Shown: one piece after another, positions 26,125 to 34,780 of the stretch
Position numbering within the stretch: position 1 is the stretch's first letter
Layout of the letters: every line of letters begins with the position of its first letter
Source of the DNA: Prosthecobacter vanneervenii
GTDB taxonomy: Bacteria > Verrucomicrobiota > Verrucomicrobiia > Verrucomicrobiales > Verrucomicrobiaceae
Assembly (NCBI RefSeq): GCF_014203095.1
Contig: NZ_JACHIG010000004.1
Location: 248,001 to 312,000, forward strand
Direction of reading: 5' to 3'
DNA length: 64,000 nucleotides
Position numbers and translations under genes: made by a program
The notes under the pieces: generated by a model
The model's input: the letters and a program-made list of their open reading frames with translations, nothing else
Databases searched by the model: none
Told to the model about the DNA's origin: nothing

Positions 26125-28287
26125 ATGCCGCCACCACGCTCCACCACCAAATCCGAAGTCCTGCGGGGGCTGGTGGATCGTGTGGTGTTTCACAATGAGG
26201 ACAACGGCTACTGCATCCTCAAAGTGGTGCCCGAAGGCCGTCGCGATGTGGTCGGCCTTGTGGGCAAGGCACCACGTGTGGTAGCGGGCGAAGAATTCGA
26301 GGCCCGCGGCGTGTGGGAGCCCAACCGCGACTTCGGCCCCCAGTTCAAGGCGGACGCACTCAAGCTCCGGCGGCCGGATTCCCTGGCAGGGATCGAGCGC
26401 TACCTCGGCAGCGGATTGATCGAGGGCATCGGGCCCAAGTATGCCAAACGCATGGTTGAAAAGTTCGGCCCCAAGATCTTCGACATCATCGAAAACGAAT
26501 CGAAGAAGCTCGAAGAGGTGGAGGGCGTGGGCACCAAGCGGCGCGCGGAGATCCGCGAGTCCTGGATGAAGCAGAAGTCCATTCACGGCATCATGCTCTT
26601 CCTGCATCAGCACGGCATCAGCTCCTCGCGCGCTCTGCGCATCTATCGGACCTACGGCGAGGATGCTCAGGCCGTGCTGAAGGAGAACCCCTACCGGCTG
26701 GCGCAGGACATTCGCGGCATCGGCTTTAAAACGGCGGACGACATCGCCTATCAGCTCGGCGTCGCTGAGGATGCGCCTGAGCGCATCAAGGCGGGCATCC
26801 TGCACGTGCTGGAGACAGCCGCTGGAAACGGCCACTGCTGCTTTCCCGAATCAGAAGTCGTCATCAAAGCCGCCGAGCTGCTCGGTGTGGAGGCTCTCAT
26901 CGCTCCACAGGTCGAGGCGCTCATCTCCAGCGATCACATCGAGCGTCATGGAGCCTTCCTATACCTGCCCCACCTGCGCGCAGCGGAGCAGAGCATCGCG
27001 GCCAGCGTGAAAAAACTCACCGCTTCTCCTGCGGCCTATCCGTCCCTGGATGAAGACGCCGCTCTCGGCTGGGTCATGAAAAAGACCGGCAAGGAACTGG
27101 CCGAGAGCCAGCAGCGCGCCGTGCGCGAGGCCTTGCACCAGCGCCTGCTCATCATCACTGGCGGCCCCGGCGTGGGAAAGACCACCATCCTGCGCAGCAT
27201 CCTCCTCATCCTGCAGAGCAAGCAGGTCAAGCTCGTGCTCGCCGCCCCCACGGGTCGCGCTGCCAAGCGCCTCGCGGAAAGCACCGGCATGGAGGCCAAA
27301 ACCCTGCACCGCCTGCTGGAGTATCAGGGGGACGGCCGCTGGGGCCGTCATCGTGGCAAGCCACTCGCAGGCGATCTCTTCGTGGTCGATGAGGCCTCCA
27401 TGATTGATGCGCCGCTCATGGCCCAGTTTCTCGCCGCGCTGCCAGACGGGGCGCACCTGCTCATCGTGGGAGATGCCGACCAGCTCCCCTCCGTGGGCCC
27501 CGGCATGGTGCTGCACGATCTCATCGCCAGCGAAAAGGTGCCCTGCGTCAAGCTCACCGAGATCTTCCGCCAGGCCGCCAGCAGCCGCATCATCACCAGT
27601 GCGCATGCCATCAATCGTGGCCAGATGCCTGACCTGAAGTCCTCACGCACCAGCGACTTCTTTTTCCTCCAGCACTCCGAGCCAGAAGAGATCAAACATA
27701 CGCTGGTCGAGCTGGCTCACACGCGCCTCGCTGCCAAGTACGGCCTGGACCCCATCCGCGACATCCAGGTGCTCACGCCGATGAATCGCAATCTCCTCGG
27801 CACCATCTCCCTCAATCAATCTCTCCAGCTAGCGCTCAATCCCCCCAACGAGCTCAAATTTGAGATCGAGCGCTTCGGCATCACTTTCCGCGTGGGGGAC
27901 AAGGTTATCCAGACGCACAACAACTACGACAAGGAAGTCTTCAACGGAGACATCGGCCACATCGTCACCATCGATTCCGATCCCGTGAAGGTGCACGTTC
28001 GCTACGATGCCGACCGCATCGTGGCTTACGAACCCGGAGAGCTCGATGAGCTGCAGCTCGCCTACGCTTTGAGCATCCACAAAAGCCAGGGCAGCGAGTT
28101 TCCCTGCGTCATCATCCCCGTCAGCACGCAGCATTATGTCCTGCTGGAGCGCAGCCTCATTTATACAGCCATCACCCGGGCAAAAAAACTGTGCGTCCTC
28201 GTCGGCGACGAACGCGCCCTCTCCCTGGCCGTGAGCCGCCAGGAAAGCCGCAAGCGCTGGACGGGGCTGCGGGGAATGATTGGATGA
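26125..28287 (+). CDS. recD2: RecD2-type ATP-dependent helicase
   Basis: Superfamily 1B 5'-3' DNA helicase of 720 residues, the RecBC-independent RecD2 type. An N-terminal OB-like domain (GLVDRVVFHNEDNGYCILKV) precedes helix-hairpin-helix repeats (LIEGIGPKYAKRMVEKFG, VEGVGTKRR, IRGIGFKTADDIA). Walker A is GGPGVGKTT at 346-354, motif II is VVDEASM, motif III is IVGDADQLPSVGPG, and near the C terminus lie LAYALSIHKSQGSEFP and YTAITRAKK. It probably acts in replication-fork repair or mismatch/UV tolerance. It stands alone. Confidence 0.95.
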   Translation: MPPPRSTTKSEVLRGLVDRVVFHNEDNGYCILKVVPEGRRDVVGLVGKAPRVVAGEEFEARGVWEPNRDFGPQFKADALKLRRPDSLAGIERYLGSGLIEGIGPKYAKRMVEKFGPKIFDIIENESKKLEEVEGVGTKRRAEIRESWMKQKSIHGIMLFLHQHGISSSRALRIYRTYGEDAQAVLKENPYRLAQDIRGIGFKTADDIAYQLGVAEDAPERIKAGILHVLETAAGNGHCCFPESEVVIKAAELLGVEALIAPQVEALISSDHIERHGAFLYLPHLRAAEQSIAASVKKLTASPAAYPSLDEDAALGWVMKKTGKELAESQQRAVREALHQRLLIITGGPGVGKTTILRSILLILQSKQVKLVLAAPTGRAAKRLAESTGMEAKTLHRLLEYQGDGRWGRHRGKPLAGDLFVVDEASMIDAPLMAQFLAALPDGAHLLIVGDADQLPSVGPGMVLHDLIASEKVPCVKLTEIFRQAASSRIITSAHAINRGQMPDLKSSRTSDFFFLQHSEPEEIKHTLVELAHTRLAAKYGLDPIRDIQVLTPMNRNLLGTISLNQSLQLALNPPNELKFEIERFGITFRVGDKVIQTHNNYDKEVFNGDIGHIVTIDSDPVKVHVRYDADRIVAYEPGELDELQLAYALSIHKSQGSEFPCVIIPVSTQHYVLLERSLIYTAITRAKKLCVLVGDERALSLAVSRQESRKRWTGLRGMIG

Positions 28288-28453
28288 ATGAGAAGTTCGC
28301 GCCTGGTAATGCTCAGATGAATGCCTGAGTGTCTTTGTTCCAGATTCTTTTCCAACGCCTCATGGTACTAAACTGCCGTTCTTTGCCTTTCGAGACAAAG
28401 AATTCGGCGTGGCAGCGTACGTTGGGAGACATTTCAACCCGCCGTCGCTCACC

Positions 28454-29815
28454 ATGCCCACGTCCCGCCGTTCTTTCCTGAAAAACTCCACGCTTGCCTC
28501 CGCCGCAGCCGCTTTCCCGGCCTTGGTGCGCGGGCAGAATCTCAACAGCAAGCTGCAGGTGGCCTGCGTCGGGGTGAACGGCATGGGTTACAGCGACCTC
28601 CACAACGTGGGCTCTCACGCGGCCGTGAAGTTCGTCGGCTTCTGCGACGTGGACGCCAACCGCTTTGACAAGGCGGACAAGGAGTTTCCCGGCGTGAAGC
28701 ATTTCTCCGACTACCGCGAGATGTTCAGCACCCTCGGAGACGGCTTTGACGCGGTCACTGTCGGCATTCCCGACCACATGCATGCTCCTGTGGCCGTGGC
28801 CGCCATGCAGCGTGGCAAGCATGTTTACTGCCAGAAGCCCCTGGCCCACACGGTATGGGAAGCACGCCAGATGCGCCTCTGGGCGGAGAAAAAGAACCTT
28901 GTCACCCAGATGGGGAATCAGATCCACTCCTCCATCGAGTACCGCATGGGCACGCGCCTGATCAAGGAAGGGGCCATCGGCAAAATCAAAGAGGTCTATT
29001 CCTGGGTGGGCGTCACCGGCAATGAGCGCACGCGCATGTTCCAGCCGCCGCCCTCCGCTCCCGTCCCCGCCAATCTGAACTGGGATCTCTGGATCGGTGC
29101 CGCGCCCATGCGCGAGTACGCCCCGGCCTACCATCCCTTCATCTGGCGCGACTGGCAGGACTTCGGCGGCGGCGGCCTCGGAGACTTCGGCTGCCACATC
29201 ATGGACCCCGTCTTCACCGCGCTGGATCTCACCGCGCCGATCAGCGTTCATGCCAAAAACAGCGGCATCAACAACCAGATCTGGCCCACGCATGAGACCA
29301 TCAACTACGTCTTCCCCGGCACCCAGTACACCGCCGGCAAGACCATGAAGCTCACCTGGATGGATGGTGGCCTCAAGCCCAGCCACAAGCTGGCGCAGAT
29401 GCCCGGAGACATCGACCTCCCCGGCAGCGGCTCCATCTTCATCGGCGAAGGCGGCACCATGGTGCTGGCCCACGTGGCCGGTCCGCGCCTCTACCCGCTC
29501 GACAAGTTCACCGGCTTCAAATACCCGAAAGAGGAAGGCCGCAGCCACTGGCACACCTGGGTGGACGCCTGCCTCTCCGGACAGAAGACCAGTGACGGTT
29601 TCCACTACGCCGGGCCTCTGGCCGAAACCGTGCAGCTTGGCAACGTGGCCACACGCCTTGCTATTCCGAAGATCGACCCGATCACGGGCCGCATGGAAGA
29701 GGCCAACAGGGTGCTCGAATGGGATGCCGCAAATCTCAAGTTCACCAACGCTCCGGAGGCCGACAAGCTCCTCACCAAGACCTACCGTCCTGGCTTCGAA
29801 GTGCCTGCCGCATAA
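28454..29815 (+). CDS. Tat-exported Gfo/Idh/MocA oxidoreductase
   Basis: A 453-residue periplasmic oxidoreductase typical of Verrucomicrobiota and Planctomycetes. The twin-arginine signal (SRRSFLKNSTLASAAAAFPAL) starts the protein. Rossmann motif VGVNGMGYSDLHNVGSH, the IPDHMHA and conserved QKPLAHTVWEARQM (EKP-like) motifs follow, then a C-terminal substrate domain with GDFGCHIMDP. Start 28454 is set by the Tat motif; an upstream start at 28409 would bury it. It probably works on sugars or sugar acids from polysaccharide breakdown, with a tightly bound nicotinamide cofactor. A terminator follows. Confidence 0.9.
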   Translation: MPTSRRSFLKNSTLASAAAAFPALVRGQNLNSKLQVACVGVNGMGYSDLHNVGSHAAVKFVGFCDVDANRFDKADKEFPGVKHFSDYREMFSTLGDGFDAVTVGIPDHMHAPVAVAAMQRGKHVYCQKPLAHTVWEARQMRLWAEKKNLVTQMGNQIHSSIEYRMGTRLIKEGAIGKIKEVYSWVGVTGNERTRMFQPPPSAPVPANLNWDLWIGAAPMREYAPAYHPFIWRDWQDFGGGGLGDFGCHIMDPVFTALDLTAPISVHAKNSGINNQIWPTHETINYVFPGTQYTAGKTMKLTWMDGGLKPSHKLAQMPGDIDLPGSGSIFIGEGGTMVLAHVAGPRLYPLDKFTGFKYPKEEGRSHWHTWVDACLSGQKTSDGFHYAGPLAETVQLGNVATRLAIPKIDPITGRMEEANRVLEWDAANLKFTNAPEADKLLTKTYRPGFEVPAA

Positions 29816-29847
29816 GCAAAGCACCGCCGCATCTTCTTGAACCACAG

Positions 29848-29883
29848 GCGCGCTGGACCTCACAATCCAGCGCGCATTTTTTT
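29848..29883 (+). terminator. Rho-independent terminator after the Tat-exported oxidoreductase
   Basis: Perfect 10-bp stem (29848-29857 with 29866-29875, core GCGCGCTGGA), 8-nt loop, then A followed by a run of seven T. It lies 32 bp after the oxidoreductase stop and ends about 50 bp before the YqgE start. Confidence 0.85.
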
Positions 29884-29931
29884 CGGTGCTTAATTCGAGC
29901 GTCTGGCGTAAATATTGCGTCAGACATCCAT

Positions 29932-30495
29932 ATGAATTCGGCAGATAAGAACGAATCATCGTCTTCCCTCAGTGGAAGCCTCCTGCTCGCCTCACCGGCC
30001 ATGCGCGACTCGAATTTCGCCCGCTCCGTGGTCTTCATGGCGGCACACAACGCCAAGGACGGTGCCTTTGGCTACATTCTCAACCGTCCGCTGGACCAGT
30101 GTGTTTCTGATCTGCTGCCAGACCAGGATCTCGGCGCGCTGGGAGATGTGCCCGTCTTCCTCGGTGGGCCCGTTTCCACAGACAAGCTCGCTTTCGCCGC
30201 CCTGCACTGGAACAAGCGCCGCCGCACGCTGCGCTGCCAGACCCACCTCTCCGTGCCGGACGCCCTGCACGCTCTCAGCCTCGGACATGATGTGCGCGGC
30301 TTCGTCGGCTACTCCGGCTGGAGCGGCGGCCAGCTCGAAAGCGAGCTGGAGGTGCGCTCATGGATCACCACCACCGCTCGTCCGCTGGTGCTCACCGTCG
30401 AAAAGCCCACCCAGATGTGGTCCGCCATCCTCAAGGATATGGGCCCCGTCTATCAGGTGATGGCCGGCATGCCTGAAGATGTGAGCCTGAACTGA
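29932..30495 (+). CDS. YqgE/AlgH family protein (DUF179)
   Basis: A 187-residue protein of the widely conserved YqgE/AlgH family, whose biochemical role is still unclear (AlgH was once linked to alginate regulation). Conserved motifs are visible: GSLLLASPAMRDSNFARSVV near the start, GAFGYILNRPL, VFLGGPVS, and FVGYSGWSGGQLESEL. The ATG at 29932 precedes the conserved region by about 15 residues. It converges with the next gene with just 2 bp between stops. Confidence 0.92.
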   Translation: MNSADKNESSSSLSGSLLLASPAMRDSNFARSVVFMAAHNAKDGAFGYILNRPLDQCVSDLLPDQDLGALGDVPVFLGGPVSTDKLAFAALHWNKRRRTLRCQTHLSVPDALHALSLGHDVRGFVGYSGWSGGQLESELEVRSWITTTARPLVLTVEKPTQMWSAILKDMGPVYQVMAGMPEDVSLN

Positions 30496-30497
30496 GC

Positions 30498-33400
30498 CTA
30501 CTTCGAGAACTCCTTGTCGATCGCGTCCAGGTACTTCGAGATTGGATCTTTGCGTTCAGGGAGTTCTTTCTTGATGGTCTCGGGCAGTCCCAGGTACCCG
30601 TCAAACTTGCCGGAGAGGCGGCCGCTTTCGCTGGCCTCAAACCAGTCCACGTAGTCGCGCACTGCAACGGACTTCTGGTAGGCTACGAGGGCAAACTCGT
30701 GCAGCGTGGCCAGGCGCTTGTCCATGTCCTTGGTTTTACCTGCTTCAATGTCCATCACGGCCGCCAGGTAGGCGCGCACCACGGGGCGGAAGAGCACGCT
30801 CACACGCATCTCCAATGCACGCAGGGAGGCGATGTTATAGGACAAGATCTTGGTCTTGTCCGGATGGTTGAGGATGTGCTTGTACTCCTCGATTGGCAGG
30901 GTCACCTGTACCAGGGCTGGATCAGTGGTGGCTGGTGCAGCGGTTCCAGATGCAGCAGCGGTTTGTGCCTGCTGGGTGGTCGCTGGCCTGGCCTGCGGGT
31001 TGTTGGTTCGCGGCTTGTCTTCGGCTTTGGCAGCAGACTTGGAGGCTGGTTTGGCGTTCGGGTTGGTCGTGTGGGGCTTGCTGCTCTTCTTGGCCGCAGG
31101 CTTGTCTTCAGAATCAGCCTTTTTAGGAGAGGATTGGGTCTTTTTCTCCCCGGCATTTTCTTCCTTGGGCTCCTCTTTCTTCTCCTCGTCTGGATTCGTT
31201 TTGCGTTTACGGAAGTCAAAGAGCGGCTCCACTGTCTGGCGCGGACCTGCGGGCGCAAAAAGCTGCCAGGCGTCTGCCAGCAGCGGTGAAATCAGGCGTG
31301 CGACATCGACCTCGTCTGGCTCGGCGTAGGAGGTCTGCTTCTCTTTGGCAGGTTTCTCAGCCGGCTTTTCCTCAGGGGTCTTCTTATCGCCACGGAACCA
31401 GTTCATCGGATTGAGCTTGGTCGGCTTCTTCTCTTCTTCCTTCTTGGCTTCCTCTTGGGGCTCCACGTCTTTCTTGGCGGTTGTCTTGGGCTTCTCGATG
31501 GCCGCAGCTTTTTCCTTTTCCGCAGGGGAGAGCTTTTTGTCTTTCACGGGCGTTGCTTCGGCAGCCTTCGCCTTGCCCTCTTTGCTGGCGGTATCTCCAG
31601 CATCTTTTTTCTCTTCACTGCTGCCAAAGAGCCTGCCCATCAGCCCGGGCTTCTTGTCTTCATCGGCCTTCTTGTCCTTGCTGGTGGCGGCGGTGTCACT
31701 GGCCTTTTCGATGGGCTTCGATTTGTCCTTGGCACCGGCTTCTGTAGGAGTCTTCTTCTCCTCGCTGGCAGAGCTGCTGAAAAGCCTGTCCATGAGCCCT
31801 GTCCTGGCTCCTTCTTCGGCTTTCTTCTCCTTCTCGGTCACTGTGGTGGCAGCCTTCTCCACGGGTTTGGGTTTCGCATCCTTGGCGGCAGCTTCTGGAG
31901 CATCCTTTTTGTCCTCGCTGCCAGAGCTGCCAAACAGACGACCCATAAAGCCGGGTTTCGCATCCTCCTCAGCTTTCTTTTCCTTATCGGCTGCGGTGGC
32001 CGTAGTCTTGTCTGCGGGCTTGGTGTCCTGAGGTGCGGCATCTTTTTTCTCCTCGCCAGAGGACCCGCCAAACAGACGGCCCATAAAGCCAGGCTTTGCT
32101 TCTTCCTCGGCTTTCTTTTCCTTCTCAGCAGCAGACTTGGCTTTGCTGTCTTTGGCAGGTTCTTCCGCAGAATTTTTTTCTTCGCTGCCAGCCCCAAAGA
32201 GGCGGCTCATAAAGCCCGGTTTGTTTTCCTCTTCGGCGGTCTTGTCCTTGTCAGGCTTCTCTGCAGCTTCCTTGCTGTCAGCATCTCCCAGGAAAAGAAG
32301 GCGGCGGATCAGGCTGCGTTTCGGCTTCTCGGCGGTCTCTGCTGTTTCCTCCTTGGCTTCTTCTTTCGTTTTGGGCTTGGCGGTTTCAGCCGCAGAGGGG
32401 GCTGGCGGCGGCGCACTGGCGGAGGCCACCTGAAGCGGTGCCGGCAGGATGAAGGGGTGCTGCTGGATGTTCTTTGGCACGGCATTGGGTGCCGCCTCGT
32501 AGTGGATAAAAATGGCTTCCTCGATGGCCTTGACGCTTTCTGCAGGGCTGAGAGGCTCGCCAAAACCGGGCTTGGCCAGCGCAGCCAGCTGCAGCGACCA
32601 CCATTTGTTCAGGCTGGAGGATGACACCGCCAGATTCGGAAATGCCGTGCCAATCAGCTCACGCTCGGTGCGCTGATCCACAGCCAGGGCGTTGAGAAAT
32701 TTGTTCAGCCGCTGCGGTCCTTCCGGCTGCTCCACCAGCGCCAGCACGAGTGCGCAGCAGGAGGTTTCGTAGATCGTGCGCGAGAGGCCGTCCATGTCCA
32801 CGGGAGAGGCTTCAATGATCTCCTCGATGCTGTAGATTTTACCGCTGCGGTAGAGAGCGGAAAACATCGCGCTCGGATTGGCGCTGGAGCGGTAGTCCAT
32901 CGCCAGCAGCACGCCCGTCATCACCCAGTCCGGAAGCAGCATGCGCCCCTGCGGAGCCTCGATCCTCTGGTGGTTGCGCAGAATGCGCTCTGCCAGCAGT
33001 GCACGCACCACTTCCTTGCGAAGGTCCGCCGCATTCAGCCCTGGCTTTTCATTGATCGTCACCTGGATGTGAAAGCCGCCGAAATTCAGCTCGGAGATGG
33101 TGGTGGCCACCGGCGGGCCTTTCGCCTTGGCTGCTTCCTCTCCCGTGTTCAGCAGCACCACGATGGGCAGCACCCACGGATCTTTGTCATTCAGGGCCTT
33201 GCGCACCTCCTGGGCGATCTCATCGCACCGCGAGGACATGCCGCTGCGCGTCTCAAAGACCTTCCCGTGCACAATGAACTGCCGGCTGCTGCTTGTAGAG
33301 CTGGTCACCGGGATTTTGTCTGACGGAGTCAGGACACGCGGCGCCTCCACCACACTGGGCTTCTGAGTCACCGCTTCCAGCGCCTGCATCTTGCTGGCAG

Positions 33401-33689
33401 AGCTGGAGGAAGGCACCGGCGCTGCGGGCACGGGCGGCAGCGTGGGCGCGGCCGGAGGGCTGCTGGGCGCGGGGGCCTGATCTGCAGGTTTAGCAGGGGC
33501 ATTGCTCTTCAGCTGGCCTGGCAGCGGCGGCGGCACCAAGGTCTTGGGTGCCTCGATGGCGGCTGCGGCCTCCTTTTGCGCCTGTGTCAGCGGCGGTACG
33601 GGCGGCGCAGGGGCCTGTCCGGCAGCGGTCAGAGCGGTACAGATGAACGAGAGCACGCCCGTCCGGGCGGATGTCAGGCGGCGTTTCAT
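30498..33689 (-). CDS. Large secreted protein with disordered GFMGRLF-repeat region
   Basis: I do not recognise this as a named family. It is a 1063-residue exported protein with a signal-like start (MKRRLTSARTGVL..TAAGQA) and a Pro/Ala-rich linker. A folded block follows at about 140-420, containing LLPDWVMTGVLLAMDYRS, and then a Lys/Glu/Ala-rich disordered region at about 440-800. In that region a short hydrophobic-basic motif (P/T)G(F/L)M(G/S/D)RLF recurs five times, at residues 490, 532, 578, 630 and 680, spaced 42-52 apart, with weaker versions near 455 and 760. A C-terminal helical block (about 940-1063) holds the remaining order. The start overlaps the upstream gene's stop by 4 bp. A peptidase-like or scaffold role is possible but not shown. 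Confidence 0.7.
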   Translation of the reverse strand: MKRRLTSARTGVLSFICTALTAAGQAPAPPVPPLTQAQKEAAAAIEAPKTLVPPPLPGQLKSNAPAKPADQAPAPSSPPAAPTLPPVPAAPVPSSSSASKMQALEAVTQKPSVVEAPRVLTPSDKIPVTSSTSSSRQFIVHGKVFETRSGMSSRCDEIAQEVRKALNDKDPWVLPIVVLLNTGEEAAKAKGPPVATTISELNFGGFHIQVTINEKPGLNAADLRKEVVRALLAERILRNHQRIEAPQGRMLLPDWVMTGVLLAMDYRSSANPSAMFSALYRSGKIYSIEEIIEASPVDMDGLSRTIYETSCCALVLALVEQPEGPQRLNKFLNALAVDQRTERELIGTAFPNLAVSSSSLNKWWSLQLAALAKPGFGEPLSPAESVKAIEEAIFIHYEAAPNAVPKNIQQHPFILPAPLQVASASAPPPAPSAAETAKPKTKEEAKEETAETAEKPKRSLIRRLLFLGDADSKEAAEKPDKDKTAEEENKPGFMSRLFGAGSEEKNSAEEPAKDSKAKSAAEKEKKAEEEAKPGFMGRLFGGSSGEEKKDAAPQDTKPADKTTATAADKEKKAEEDAKPGFMGRLFGSSGSEDKKDAPEAAAKDAKPKPVEKAATTVTEKEKKAEEGARTGLMDRLFSSSASEEKKTPTEAGAKDKSKPIEKASDTAATSKDKKADEDKKPGLMGRLFGSSEEKKDAGDTASKEGKAKAAEATPVKDKKLSPAEKEKAAAIEKPKTTAKKDVEPQEEAKKEEEKKPTKLNPMNWFRGDKKTPEEKPAEKPAKEKQTSYAEPDEVDVARLISPLLADAWQLFAPAGPRQTVEPLFDFRKRKTNPDEEKKEEPKEENAGEKKTQSSPKKADSEDKPAAKKSSKPHTTNPNAKPASKSAAKAEDKPRTNNPQARPATTQQAQTAAASGTAAPATTDPALVQVTLPIEEYKHILNHPDKTKILSYNIASLRALEMRVSVLFRPVVRAYLAAVMDIEAGKTKDMDKRLATLHEFALVAYQKSVAVRDYVDWFEASESGRLSGKFDGYLGLPETIKKELPERKDPISKYLDAIDKEFSK

Positions 33690-34261
33690 GCAGAGGGGAA
33701 ACGGGGATCGAGCACGAGCTTGTCTTTGGCGATGGTGATCTTGGTCATCTGAAACAGCGCGCGGATTTCAGGATCCAGCGCATCCGTCACCACTTTCAGG
33801 GAAGGATACAGTGGCCGCATCATGCCGCGTGGCAGCCGCAGGTGGCCGTAGGCCCCGCGCAGCACCTCCACATGGAAATGGTCTTCTTCGCGCTCCACGG
33901 CCAGGTCCACACTGGCCGTGCGGGTCTGTCCCTGGATCTTCCAGATCAAAATCAGCCGTGCGTATCCCGCTTCCAGATCAACCCGTACGCCTTCAAACGC
34001 GATCCATCCTCCAGCTGCTCCATTGATTTTACCGGAGAGCGTTTGGGCCAGGTGGCGGTTGAGTTCTGCCTCGCTGATTTCGATGACGGCCGCCCGCTTG
34101 ATCGCTGTCTGCCTTAGGTTGTCCAGCAGGTCTTCCGTCTTGCCATTTTTGGCAGGTGCAGCGGCCTTTGGCAGATCCGCAGGCCGTTGCGCCACCCAGG
34201 CAGCACCAGCCAGCAGGCTGATGCCGACCAGCCGCAGGATCATGAAAAGATGGCGAATCAC
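33686..34261 (-). CDS. Membrane-anchored hypothetical protein
   Basis: A 191-residue protein with one N-terminal hydrophobic segment (MILRLVGISLLAGAAWVA) that should anchor or export it. The rest resembles small beta-rich envelope domains: ISEAELNRHLAQTLSG, then GGWIAFEGVRVDLEAGYARLILIWKIQGQ, reminiscent of DUF2140/lipid-binding domains, though I cannot assign it firmly. A second ATG at 34243 could also serve. It overlaps the large repeat protein by ATGA, so the two proteins are made together and may interact in the envelope. Confidence 0.7.
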   Translation of the reverse strand: MIRHLFMILRLVGISLLAGAAWVAQRPADLPKAAAPAKNGKTEDLLDNLRQTAIKRAAVIEISEAELNRHLAQTLSGKINGAAGGWIAFEGVRVDLEAGYARLILIWKIQGQTRTASVDLAVEREEDHFHVEVLRGAYGHLRLPRGMMRPLYPSLKVVTDALDPEIRALFQMTKITIAKDKLVLDPRFPSA

Positions 34262-34309
34262 AGCGGCTGCAGGGTGGGGGAGGGATGAGTGAGGGGCTCA
34301 GAGGCAGGC

Positions 34310-34630
34310 TCAGGCCGCCGTGCTGCTCTTGGCAGGTGCGGGACTGCTGGCGGCTGGCGCAGGGCTGGATGACGCCGTGGAACTCGAAGAACTCGAACTC
34401 GACGCGCTTTCAGAATCCTTCTTCGCCGCAGCCTTGTACGAGTCACTGCGGTAGTCCGTGATGTAGAAGCCGTTGCCTTTGAAGATGAAGCCTGATCCCA
34501 GGCCGATCTTGCGTTTCACCGGACCCGGGCAGCCCTCTTTCGGGCAGTCCGTCAGGTGCGGGTCTTTCATGGATTGTCTGGCCTCAAACTGATGGCCACA
34601 CGTCTGGCATTCGTAGTCGTAGGTGGGCAT
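34310..34630 (-). CDS. FmdB-family zinc ribbon protein with Ser/Ala tail
   Basis: A 106-residue protein. The first 45 residues are an FmdB/CxxC zinc ribbon: MPTYDYECQTCGHQFEARQSM, then CPKEGC completing the four-Cys site. The middle, FIFKGNGFYITDYRSDSYK, is also typical of the family. The remaining third is a low-complexity Ser/Ala/Pro tail of unknown role. Start 34630 is fixed by the conserved MPTYDYEC. Family members were named for regulation of formamidase/amidase genes, but the general function is unknown. It is upstream of, and cotranscribable with, the membrane hypothetical gene. Confidence 0.9.
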   Translation of the reverse strand: MPTYDYECQTCGHQFEARQSMKDPHLTDCPKEGCPGPVKRKIGLGSGFIFKGNGFYITDYRSDSYKAAAKKDSESASSSSSSSSTASSSPAPAASSPAPAKSSTAA

Positions 34631-34758
34631 GGTGTTTTTTTTGAAAAGGCTGCGCGGGGATTGAGAGGTTGCGCAGCGGGGGTGGAGTATGCCGCTTTGC
34701 CTCATGGGCTGCAAAAGGATTTTCCCCTCCACTTGACCCTATTTGCAATCAAAGCTCG

Positions 34759-34780
34759 ACATCGACGTGGTGGTCGATGT
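34759..34780. promoter_or_regulatory. Inverted repeat overlapping the AraC-gene start
   Basis: Perfect 8-bp inverted repeat (ACATCGAC at 34759-34766, GTCGATGT at 34773-34780) with a 6-bp centre. The right arm contains the ATG at 34777. It could be an autoregulatory operator or an RNA hairpin hiding the start codon; if the latter, translation may begin at the ATG at 34792. Confidence 0.4.

Noticed and set aside
25987-26835. N-terminal extension of the GNAT gene to 26835
   Set aside because: That part is antisense to recD2 and unlike any domain; the GNAT fold starts at 25986.
28313-29959. A 548-residue minus-strand frame over the Tat-exported oxidoreductase
   Set aside because: Shadow of the real gene, whose Tat signal and Rossmann motif are clear.
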